A stretch of DNA of 64,000 nucleotides, from the NCBI RefSeq assembly GCF_900100195.1, contig NZ_FNES01000002.1:286527-350526 (forward strand), given 5' to 3'. Below are positions 37,169-44,488 of the stretch, one piece after another. The DNA is from Billgrantia gudaonensis. Its GTDB lineage: Bacteria > Pseudomonadota > Gammaproteobacteria > Pseudomonadales > Halomonadaceae. The number at the start of each line of letters is the position of its first letter. The stretch's first letter is position 1. Made by a program: the position numbers and the translations under genes. The notes beneath the pieces were generated by a model. The model had not been told where the DNA came from, did not search any database, and saw only the letters and a program-made list of their open reading frames with translations.

Positions 37169-37696
37169 TCAGGCGAAGAGGCGCTCGAATTCCGTCGAAA
37201 AGTCCTGGGAGGCGGGCGAAATATCGAGGAGGTCATGACACAGGGCTATCAACTGCCGGGCTGCCCGGAAGAGCATGGCCGTCTGTTGATGCAGCAAGTT
37301 GAAGTGCTCGGCGATCTCCGGGTATTCGGTATCGTAGTCATGGGCTGCCATGTTGCGCACCGTGCGACAGCGCTGCCAGCCTTCCAAGGAATCGATGACG
37401 CCTTGCTTCTCGAAGAATGCGAGCACCTTCAGGAAACTGTCGGTGGACTCGCCCATCAGCAAGGCGGTATGGCGCATGGCCGATGCAAGGGTGTCTTGCA
37501 GCTTGGCAAAGCGCTCGTTGATGGCGGCCAGGGTTTCGAAGAGATCGACATCCTTCTTGTGTCTGGCCAGCCAGTCGGCGTCAATGGGCCAGTCGAGCTT
37601 GCGCTCCGACTCATGAAGGAACCAGGCACAGCGCTGAATCGCTTCCAGAAGCCTTGCCAGATGGCGCTGTTGTTCCTCGAGTACGTCGGATGTCAT
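37169..37696 (-). CDS. hepT: HepT-like HEPN toxin of an MntA-HepT pair
   Basis: A 175-residue, mostly helical protein with the HEPN ribonuclease motif R-X4-H-X-Y: Arg114, His119, Tyr121 within RNMAAHDY. HEPN toxins of this class cut tRNA or mRNA. The ATG overlaps the mntA stop as ATGA, the usual antitoxin-first coupling. At 175 residues it is somewhat longer than typical HepT (about 130-150). Confidence 0.85.
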   Translation of the reverse strand: MTSDVLEEQQRHLARLLEAIQRCAWFLHESERKLDWPIDADWLARHKKDVDLFETLAAINERFAKLQDTLASAMRHTALLMGESTDSFLKVLAFFEKQGVIDSLEGWQRCRTVRNMAAHDYDTEYPEIAEHFNLLHQQTAMLFRAARQLIALCHDLLDISPASQDFSTEFERLFA

Positions 37697-37995
37697 GCGG
37701 CATCGTCCAGCGAGTGGGCCTGGGCCAAGGCAATGGCCTGGAATGGCGTGGGCGGGCTGTCCTGTACGTAGTTGAGGATATCCACAGGCATGGAGAGGGC
37801 CTCTTCGAGACTTTCCTTGAGCTCGGCGCGCTGCAGGCGCGACATCCTGTGTGGCGTGATGATTAGCAGATCCAGGTCTCCGCCCCGCCGGCTGTCATCC
37901 AGCCGGGAACCGAACAGACGTACCTCGGCCTCGGTGCCGGCAATGCGGTGTGAAACGGTGAGCACTGTGGAGATCTGATGAGACGTCAAACGCAT
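37693..37995 (-). CDS. mntA: MntA-like minimal nucleotidyltransferase antitoxin
   Basis: A 100-residue MNT protein with FGSRLDDSRRGGDLDLLI: Gly29-Ser30 followed by Asp40 and Asp42 of the DxD, and a third acidic residue Asp72 in MPVDILNY. In characterised pairs the enzyme attaches AMP to the HepT tyrosine (Tyr121 here) and so inactivates it. Codon overlap with hepT supports coupled synthesis. Confidence 0.87.
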   Translation of the reverse strand: MRLTSHQISTVLTVSHRIAGTEAEVRLFGSRLDDSRRGGDLDLLIITPHRMSRLQRAELKESLEEALSMPVDILNYVQDSPPTPFQAIALAQAHSLDDAA

Positions 37996-38082
37996 GCCGA
38001 TGACTCCAATGGTGGCATGCTGAGTCTAGCATTCCTTCGCCTGAGCGTCTGAGGCGGGGGCGACGGCTTTTTATCAAGACCA

Positions 38083-38104
38083 AGGGATGCTATCCGGCAT
38101 CCCT
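38083..38104 (-). terminator. Hairpin downstream of the second znuA
   Basis: AGGGATGC and GCATCCCT pair perfectly around a six-base loop, 25 bases beyond the znuA-type stop. There is no adjoining T-run on the minus strand, so it is a weak candidate terminator. Confidence 0.35.
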
Positions 38105-38128
38105 CGGCGGTACCTTCAGGCTAGGCGG

Positions 38129-39178
38129 TCAGTGCTCATGGTCATCGTGATCATGACTGTGGTCGTGGTCGTGACCATGATCGTCATGGCCATGATCGTC
38201 ATCGCGGCCGTCATGCCCCGGCTCGGCCAGGGCGTCGTGCAGGGTTCGGGCGTTGTGGCGCATCATGCCGAGGTAAGTGCTCGCCTCGCCCTCGACGGCC
38301 AGGGCGTCGGCATACAGCGTGCCGGCGATGGAGAGCCCCGTCTCCTCGGCGAGCTGCTCGATGATCGCCGGGCTGGTCATGTTCTCGTGGAACAGCGCGT
38401 GCACGTTCTCTTCGCGGATCACGTCGATCAGCCGCGCCATGTCGGCAGCGCTGGGCTCGGCCTCGCTGGACAGCCCCACCGGCGACAAGAAGCGCAGGCC
38501 GTAGGCGCTGGCGAAGTAGCCGAAGGAGTCGTGGCCGGTGATCACGCTGGTGCCGGTGGGAATCTCGGCCAGCCACTCGCGAATCTCGGCGTCGGTGGCC
38601 TCGAGCTCACCGATATAGCGCTTGGCGTTCTCGCGGTAGCTGGCTTCGTTGGCTGGGTCGGCCTCGATCAGGCCGTCGCGGATGTTGCTCACGTAGACGA
38701 CGCCTTGACTCAGATCCTGCCAGCCGTGGGGATCCTGGTCGCCATGCGCGTGGTCGTCATGCGCGTCCGAGTCGGCGTGATCGTCATGGCCGTGCCCATG
38801 GTCATCGTGGCCATGGTCGTCATGACCGGCAACGTCCAGCGGTTCGATGCCGTCGCTTGCGGTCACCCGGGGACCGGCATAGTCGCTGGAATCGATCAGC
38901 CGCTCCATCCAGCCTTCGAAACGCAGGCCGTTGAACACCACCAGGTCGGCCTCGGCCAGGGCGCGTGCATCGCGGGGGCTGGGCGAGTAGACATGGGTGT
39001 CGCTGTCGGGGCCGACCAGCGAGGTCACGCTGACTCGATCGCCGCCGACCTGCTCGACCATGTCGCCGAGAATGCTGAAGCTGGTGACCACCTGGAGGCG
39101 TTCTTCGGCCAGGGCGCTGGGCAGCGCCAGCAGCGTCGAGGCGCCGAAGGCCAGGGCGGCGAGGGTGACAGTGCGCAT
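38129..39178 (-). CDS. Second zinc ABC substrate-binding protein (ZnuA-like) with His-rich C-terminal tail
   Basis: A 349-residue exported protein (signal about 1-24, cleaved after ALA). Cluster A-I fold with likely ligands His62 (THVY), His151 (DPHGW) and the His in ITGHDSFGYF. It has two His/Asp-rich segments: the usual loop (about 119-147) and an unusual C-terminal tail of about 28 residues made almost wholly of His, Asp and Gly. It differs from the fusion ZnuA, which has no such tail. Start follows AAGGAG. Last gene of the Zur-box operon. Confidence 0.88.
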   Translation of the reverse strand: MRTVTLAALAFGASTLLALPSALAEERLQVVTSFSILGDMVEQVGGDRVSVTSLVGPDSDTHVYSPSPRDARALAEADLVVFNGLRFEGWMERLIDSSDYAGPRVTASDGIEPLDVAGHDDHGHDDHGHGHDDHADSDAHDDHAHGDQDPHGWQDLSQGVVYVSNIRDGLIEADPANEASYRENAKRYIGELEATDAEIREWLAEIPTGTSVITGHDSFGYFASAYGLRFLSPVGLSSEAEPSAADMARLIDVIREENVHALFHENMTSPAIIEQLAEETGLSIAGTLYADALAVEGEASTYLGMMRHNARTLHDALAEPGHDGRDDDHGHDDHGHDHDHSHDHDDHEH

Positions 39179-39201
39179 GCGTGGACTCCTTGCAGAGATC
39201 G

Positions 39202-40092
39202 TCAGTGGGGTTCCGGGGCGCCCAACGGTGCCGCACGGCGGCGCAGGCGTGCAGTGAGGCTGTGGTGCCGGCCGAAGAGGGCCGAGGCCAGGTAGCCGAC
39301 GCCGGCGAACAGGATGATCGCAGGGCCGGAGGGGATGCTCAGGTGATAGGAGAGCAGCAGACCGCAGACGTTCGCTGCCATGCCGATGCCGATGCCGATG
39401 CCGATCAAGCCCTCCAGGCGCTGGCTCCAGAAGCGTGCCGTGGTGGCCGGCAGCATCATCAGTCCCACCGCCATCAGCGTGCCCAGCGTCTGGAAACCAG
39501 CGGTGAGGTTGAGCACCAGCAGGCCGAGGAAGATGCCGTGAACCAGGCTGGCGTGCACTCCCTGACCGCGCAGGAAGAGCGGGTCGAGGCTCTCCACCAC
39601 CAGGGCGCGGAAGATCGTGGCCAGCGTGACCACGATCACGCTGCTGATGGCGGCGATCAGCAGCAGGGCGGTGGAATCGACCGCCAGCACCGAGCCGAAC
39701 AGCACGTGGGTGAGGTCGACGCTGCTGCCGCCCAGCGAGACGAGCATCACTCCGGCGGCCAGCGAGATCAGAAAGAAGCTGGCCATGGCGGAGTCTTCGC
39801 GGTGGCCGGTCATCTGCGACACGCCTCCGGCGAGCATCGCCACCAGTAGGCCCGAGAGCACGCCGCCGAGACTCATCGCCGGCAGCGAGAAACCGGCGAG
39901 CAGAAAGCCCAGCGCCACGCCGGGCAGGATGGCATGAGCCATGGCGTCGCCGATCAGGCTCATGCCGCGCAGCATCAGGAAGACGCCCAGCGGCGGGGCG
40001 GCCAGCGACAGTGCCAAACCGGCGACCAGGGCGCGACGCATGAAGCCGTAATCGAAGGGAGCCAGAAGCCAGGCATCGAGCAGGGCTAGCAT
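39202..40092 (-). CDS. Second zinc ABC permease (ABC-3 family)
   Basis: A 296-residue membrane protein with about eight helices. Motifs: PLGVFLMLRGMSLIGDAMAHAILPGVALGFLLAG (about 35-68) and LNLTAGFQTLGTLMAVGLMMLPATTARFW (about 190-220), as in ZnuB/MntB/AztB. Its start overlaps the ATPase stop by 7 bases. Zinc rather than manganese is inferred from the Zur box and the His-rich partner. Confidence 0.9.
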   Translation of the reverse strand: MLALLDAWLLAPFDYGFMRRALVAGLALSLAAPPLGVFLMLRGMSLIGDAMAHAILPGVALGFLLAGFSLPAMSLGGVLSGLLVAMLAGGVSQMTGHREDSAMASFFLISLAAGVMLVSLGGSSVDLTHVLFGSVLAVDSTALLLIAAISSVIVVTLATIFRALVVESLDPLFLRGQGVHASLVHGIFLGLLVLNLTAGFQTLGTLMAVGLMMLPATTARFWSQRLEGLIGIGIGIGMAANVCGLLLSYHLSIPSGPAIILFAGVGYLASALFGRHHSLTARLRRRAAPLGAPEPH

Positions 40093-40826
40093 GCGCTCAC
40101 CCCCGATAGGCCCAGCGACATGGGGGCCACCGGCGACGCCGGCCCGTGCCCCTTGAGTACCGCCTCGGTGGAGGTCCAGTGGGCGTGGCCGTGAGACAGT
40201 ACCACCACCTCGTCGGCGAGACGGGCGAGCTGTTCGGTGTCGTGGAGCACCACGATGAGGGTCGCGCCGCTGTCGGCCATGTCGCGCAGCACCGTGGTCA
40301 GTACGTCGACAGTCTCGGCATCCACGTTGGCGAAGGGTTCGTCGAGCAGCAGCAGCTCGGCTTCCTGCATCAGGGTACGGCCGATCAGCGCGCGCTGGCG
40401 TTGCCCGCCGGAGAGTTCGCCCAGCGGCCGGTGTGCCAGGTGCGAGATGCCCAAGCGTGCCATGACCTCGCGCCCGCGCCGGTAATGGGCGGCGCAGTAG
40501 CCCTTGAGGGCGCCGTGGCTAGGCCAGCTGCCGGTCATCACCAGCTCCTCCACGCTCATCGGGAAGGTGAGGTCGAGTGCCAGCTGCTGGGGTAGCCAGG
40601 CCCGCCGCTCCTTGGACACGCGGCAGCGCACGCGGCCGGCGACCGGCTTGAGGAGGCCCATGATGCCCTGTATCAGGGTGCTTTTGCCCGTGCCGTTGGC
40701 GCCCACCAGAGCGGTGATGGCGCCGTCGCGAAAAGCGCCGTCGACATGCTGGAGCACGGTGCGATTGCCCTGGGCGAGCTGTAGGTCGTCCAGCTGCAGG
40801 CGCGGGCCCTCGGTGGGTGTCGCCAT
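40086..40826 (-). CDS. Second zinc ABC ATPase
   Basis: A 246-residue ATPase: Walker A GANGTGKST, Q-loop WLPQQLALD, signature LSGGQRQRALIGRTL, Walker B LLLLDEPFANVDAE and switch His in VVLHDTEQL. The ATG at 40824-40826 is chosen because it overlaps the TGA of the small upstream gene (TGATG), which would couple translation; an ATG four codons earlier is an alternative. Confidence 0.88.
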   Translation of the reverse strand: MATPTEGPRLQLDDLQLAQGNRTVLQHVDGAFRDGAITALVGANGTGKSTLIQGIMGLLKPVAGRVRCRVSKERRAWLPQQLALDLTFPMSVEELVMTGSWPSHGALKGYCAAHYRRGREVMARLGISHLAHRPLGELSGGQRQRALIGRTLMQEAELLLLDEPFANVDAETVDVLTTVLRDMADSGATLIVVLHDTEQLARLADEVVVLSHGHAHWTSTEAVLKGHGPASPVAPMSLGLSGVSAC

Positions 40827-40975
40827 CAGCTCCACCATCCTGCAGCCCAGCTGACCGCCAGCCATAGGCCGGCCAACGGGGTAGCGACCAGCAGCAGCCG
40901 TCGCGTCGCGGAGAGCGACATCAGGGAGAAATGGCACGGCCCTTCCGGGCGGTGCCGATGTCGTTGGTGCGCCAT
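40826..40975 (-). CDS. 49-residue membrane protein with His-containing N-terminus, first gene of the zinc operon
   Basis: ATG at 40973-40975 is preceded by an excellent ribosome site, GGAGGTCAGC. The protein has a cytosolic-type start with His3, His6, His8 and a CH pair (Cys14, His15), then one hydrophobic segment (about 24-46) ending in WAAGWWS. Its TGA overlaps the ATPase ATG, and it is the first frame after the Zur box. I do not recognise it. A zinc-sensing or transporter-associated micropeptide, or a translated leader, are both possible. Confidence 0.7.
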   Translation of the reverse strand: MAHQRHRHRPEGPCHFSLMSLSATRRLLLVATPLAGLWLAVSWAAGWWS

Positions 40976-41002
40976 GCTGACCTCCATCAATCTGCGCAGG
41001 AG

Positions 41003-41015
41003 GTTATAACATAAC
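41003..41015 (-). promoter_or_regulatory. Zur box upstream of the second zinc operon
   Basis: GTTAT, AAC, ATAAC: the same 5+3+5 core found before folE2 and between znuC and znuA. It lies 27 bases before the ATG of the 49-residue protein. Confidence 0.78.
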
Positions 41016-41165
41016 AAGCCATGAAATGACCATGCTCGTTTCAGGCGCTGGACAGCTTCCGCAGGGGCAGTCGAGAGGGCCTCGGCGGTGCCAACCATGC
41101 CGGATACTTGGCAGACGGCATGACGGCGAGATCGCCTCGGCCCTCCTGGTGGGGCAACGAAGGGG

Positions 41166-42059
41166 TCAGTCGTCGGCTGTCGCTGCCTCGCCTGCAGCGA
41201 CCCACTCGTCGATGAGGTCGCGGTTTTCCTCGATCCAATGTCGAGCGCCGGCCACCGGGTCGTCGCGCTGCTCGATCTCGGCCATCAGGCCGCCGAGACT
41301 GTCGTCGTCCATTTCCCAGGCATCGAGGACGGCAGTGAGCCAGGGGTCGTCGCTGGCGAAATCCTTGCGCGAAAACCAGTAGATGGTTTCGCTCTCGCCG
41401 TAGACGCCCTTCGGGTCCTCGAGGTACTTCAGATCGTACTCGGCAAAGGCCCAGTGCGGGCTCCACAGGGTCACGACCAGCGGCTCCTCGCGGGAGATGG
41501 CGTCGTCCAGCGCGGCCATCATGGCCGGGTCGGAGCTGTTGACCTGTTCGAGCGGCAGGTCGTACTCCGCGATGGCGTCTTCCGTCAGCCCGGCGATGGC
41601 CGAGCCGGAGTCGATGCCGAGGATGGTCGGCCGACCCTGGTAGTCGAACTCGTCTGCGCTGTCGGCCAGCTCGGGAATGGTGTCGATGTCCACGTAGCTG
41701 GGGACGACCAGCCCCAGCCCCGTACCTTCGTACCAGCCGTCGTGAACGTCGATGCGCTCTTCATGGGGGGCCAGGAACTCGGCATCGGTGACGGGCAGCC
41801 AGATCTCGAGCGAGATATCGAAATCCGCATTGGCCAGGCCGCTGTAGATGACGCTCTTGCTGGCATCCTGCAGGCTGACGTCGTAGCCGTGCTCCTCTTC
41901 CAGGACCAGCTTCCACATGTTGGCCACGGCGACGTTCTCGGCCCAGTTGTTGGTGCCGATGGTCAGCTCGCGCTGCTCGGCCTGTACCGACGAGAAACCG
42001 CTGCCTGCCAGGGCGAGGCCGCCGACGATGCTCAGGGAAAGGGGGCGAATCATTGTCAT
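41166..42059 (-). CDS. Betaine-type ABC substrate-binding protein (OpuAC/ProX family)
   Basis: A 297-residue exported protein (signal about 1-27, ...VQAEQ). Core motifs: LTIGTNNWAENVAVANMWKLVLEEEHGYDV, DISLEIWLPV, and PLVVTLWSPHWAFAEYDLKYLEDPKG with Trp/Tyr residues that usually build the aromatic box for a quaternary ammonium. No permease or ATPase gene is adjacent, so it is an orphan or serves a transporter elsewhere. Start supported by AAGGAGATCGC. It follows the DddP-like gene by 36 bases on the same strand, suggesting co-transcription and a related substrate. Confidence 0.87.
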   Translation of the reverse strand: MTMIRPLSLSIVGGLALAGSGFSSVQAEQRELTIGTNNWAENVAVANMWKLVLEEEHGYDVSLQDASKSVIYSGLANADFDISLEIWLPVTDAEFLAPHEERIDVHDGWYEGTGLGLVVPSYVDIDTIPELADSADEFDYQGRPTILGIDSGSAIAGLTEDAIAEYDLPLEQVNSSDPAMMAALDDAISREEPLVVTLWSPHWAFAEYDLKYLEDPKGVYGESETIYWFSRKDFASDDPWLTAVLDAWEMDDDSLGGLMAEIEQRDDPVAGARHWIEENRDLIDEWVAAGEAATADD

Positions 42060-42095
42060 GCGATCTCCTTGTTGTCACGGAAGTGGAAGGATGGG

Positions 42096-43346
42096 TCAGG
42101 GCGCCAGCAGCGCTTCCTCGAAGGGAAAGCGCGACAGCAGCCGGGTGCCGGTCTCGGTCACCAGCAACTGCTCCTCGAGCTTGACGCCCTCTCGGCCGCC
42201 TTCGGCGCCGATGTAGCTCTCCACGCAGAGGGTCATGCCGGGCTCGATCACGCCGTCGTAGCCGGCATCGGGGAAGTCGGTGCGGTGGTAGAGGTAGGGA
42301 TACTCGCCGGTCATGCCGACGCCATGAGCGGACAGGTAGTAGCGGTTGGCATGGAAGCGTGCCGGTATGTCCCAGGCGCGTTCGGCGTATTCGCGAAAGC
42401 TCAGCCCCGGCTCGATGATGGCCATGTTGTGGTGCACCTGCTCGTGGGCCAGTCGGTAAAGCTCGCGTTGCGCGGGAGAGGGGCGTGCCGGGCCGACATG
42501 GAAAGTGCGCGAAAAATCCGAGTAGTAGCCGTAGCAGCCCACGACATCGGTATCCAGGGCTACCAGTTCATTGACCTCGAGAGGCTTGTCGGCGGTTTCC
42601 TGGAACCAGGGATTGGTGCGCTCGCCCGAATTGAGCAGCCGCGTTTCGCAGTAGTCGCCGTTGCGTTCGATGATGGTTTGGTGCAGCACCGACCACAGGG
42701 CATTCTCGGTGATGCCCGGACGAATCGCCTCGCGCAGGGCGGCCACGCCCGCCTCGGTGGCGCGCAGCGAGGCGACGGCACACTTGACCTCTTCAGCCGA
42801 CTTGATGCTGCGGGCCAGCTCCAGAGGGTGCTGGGCATCCATCAGCGGAAAGCCCTCGGCGGCCAGGGCCAATGCGCTGCCGGCGTTCATGCGCTCCATG
42901 CCGACCGGTACGCCGGCACCGACCTCGGCGGTGATCAGGGCGGCCATCTCGCGGGCCCAGGCTTTTTCACGGGCCGCAATCTCGGGCCCGGCGGCGACGA
43001 AGCTGGCCGTCAGCGCGGGGCGAACCTCGTCGATGGTCTCTAGCCCGCGGGCCAGGTGCTCGCAGCCGGTGAACTCGAACAAGATGACGCGCTGCTCGGT
43101 GATCAGGCAGTAACGGGCAGGGGCGTTGCGGGCGCTGAACACCTGCATGTTGCGTGCCCCGGTGGCATAGCGAATGTTGATCGGGTCGGAGAGGATCACG
43201 GCACCGATGCCGAGGCCACGCATCTGCTCTCTCACCCTGGCCAGGCGGTAGCGACGCACCGCGACCAGGTCGATGGTGGAAGCGGGTTCCTCCACTTCCA
43301 GCGGGGTACGGTCGCTGCGTTCGGCGTGCCAATCGATCAAGGGCAT
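42096..43346 (-). CDS. DddP-like M24-fold metalloenzyme
   Basis: A 416-residue protein of the creatinase/M24 fold, close in pattern to DMSP lyase DddP: SDPINIRYATGARNMQVFSARN, ETRLLNSGERTNPWFQE and ALDTDVVGCYGYYSDFSRT. All six metal-ligand positions are present (Asp265, Asp267, Asp277, His341, Glu376, Glu391), each exactly 30 below the numbering I recall for Ruegeria lacuscaerulensis DddP. The catalytic Asp377 of that enzyme corresponds to Gly347 here (HGVGMTGEYP), so true DMSP cleavage is doubtful. It probably processes an osmolyte brought in by the adjacent binding protein; ectoine hydrolase DoeA is a less similar alternative. Confidence 0.75.
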   Translation of the reverse strand: MPLIDWHAERSDRTPLEVEEPASTIDLVAVRRYRLARVREQMRGLGIGAVILSDPINIRYATGARNMQVFSARNAPARYCLITEQRVILFEFTGCEHLARGLETIDEVRPALTASFVAAGPEIAAREKAWAREMAALITAEVGAGVPVGMERMNAGSALALAAEGFPLMDAQHPLELARSIKSAEEVKCAVASLRATEAGVAALREAIRPGITENALWSVLHQTIIERNGDYCETRLLNSGERTNPWFQETADKPLEVNELVALDTDVVGCYGYYSDFSRTFHVGPARPSPAQRELYRLAHEQVHHNMAIIEPGLSFREYAERAWDIPARFHANRYYLSAHGVGMTGEYPYLYHRTDFPDAGYDGVIEPGMTLCVESYIGAEGGREGVKLEEQLLVTETGTRLLSRFPFEEALLAP

Positions 43347-43469
43347 AGGGACTCGCTGAAAAGGGCTTTCGATAAGCTGAGCTTTGAATTTGGCTGTTCC
43401 GTTAGTCTATGGGTCCCTAAGATGTCAGTGTATGGCTTACCTTGTTATCGAAACTAATAAGATAATCTG

Positions 43470-44405
43470 ATGAAAAGCTTTCGCCACCGACTCCCGCCGC
43501 TGTACTCCCTGCTGGTTTTCGAGGCGGCCGCCCGCCAGCAGAACTTTTCGCGGGCGGCTCGCGAACTGCACGTCTCCCAGGCGGCCGTGAGTCAACAGGT
43601 CAGGGCACTGGAGGCCTATCTGGAAACGGCGCTGTTTCGCCGAGCGGGACGAGGGGTGGCATTGACCCGGCAAGGCGAACAGCTGCAGGAGAGGGTCAAC
43701 GCCGCGCTCAGCTATCTGGTGGATGCCGTGCAAACCGTCAGCGCGCCGCAAGCCACTCTGGACCTCAGCCTGGCCGCCAATACCGCCGTATCGCATCTCT
43801 GGCTGAGCCCCGCCATGCATGCTTTCTGGCGTCGCCATCCGGCGGCGTCCATTCATTGCCGCCTGGTCACCAGCGATCACAGTAGCGATCTGGTTGCCGA
43901 CGACATCGACATCGCCATCCTCTACGACAGCCCGCCCCGCCAGGATTGGGTATTGGTGCCGCTGTTCGAGGAGTGCCTGTTTCCCGTCGCAGCACCGGCT
44001 TACCTGGATCGGCACGGTCGTGATCTCGCGGGGCCCGAGGCATTGTTCGAGCATCGCTTGCTCGACTTCGAGCGCATCGAGCCCAACTGGGTCAACTGGG
44101 GCCGCTGGTTCGCCGCGATGGGCATGGAGGAGGCAGTGCCCGTGCGCGAAGCGGTATTCAACAGCTATTCCCTGCTGCTGGATGCCGCCGAGCACGGTCA
44201 GGGCGTGGCGCTGGGCACCCGCCACCTGGTCGATGCCCGCCTGGCGGCGGGCACCTTAGAGCGGTTGGGGCAGCATCAGGTGAGCACGGGGTGCCATTAC
44301 TGGCTGGCCTGCCGGCGCCATCGTCAGGGCGACCCCGAGGTGGAGCGCTTCACCGCGTGGCTGTTGGGGTGGAATCCCTTGTCAGCGAAGCGGCCTGGTT
44401 CTTGA
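43470..44405 (+). CDS. LysR-family regulator, GcvA-like
   Basis: A 311-residue protein; N-terminal HTH PPLYSLLVFEAAARQQNFSRAARELHVSQAAVSQQVRALEAYL (about 9-52), effector domain about 92-300 with GvcA-like DIDIAILYD. It is divergent from the DddP-like gene across 123 bases containing TTATCGAAACTAATAAGATAA, which has an ATAA/TTAT symmetry and could be its site. It probably controls the DddP-like/binding-protein pair. Confidence 0.85.
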   Translation: MKSFRHRLPPLYSLLVFEAAARQQNFSRAARELHVSQAAVSQQVRALEAYLETALFRRAGRGVALTRQGEQLQERVNAALSYLVDAVQTVSAPQATLDLSLAANTAVSHLWLSPAMHAFWRRHPAASIHCRLVTSDHSSDLVADDIDIAILYDSPPRQDWVLVPLFEECLFPVAAPAYLDRHGRDLAGPEALFEHRLLDFERIEPNWVNWGRWFAAMGMEEAVPVREAVFNSYSLLLDAAEHGQGVALGTRHLVDARLAAGTLERLGQHQVSTGCHYWLACRRHRQGDPEVERFTAWLLGWNPLSAKRPGS

Positions 44406-44488
44406 TTATTTGAATGTTCATTCAAAATAAATCACCCTGGCCGTGTGACATTTCGATGACAACCAGTCATAAAAAAGGAGAAGCCCTG

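Noticed and set aside
42096..43346. Ectoine hydrolase DoeA
   Set aside because: Motifs around the metal site and the NPWFQE region fit DddP better, and no doeB neighbour is present.
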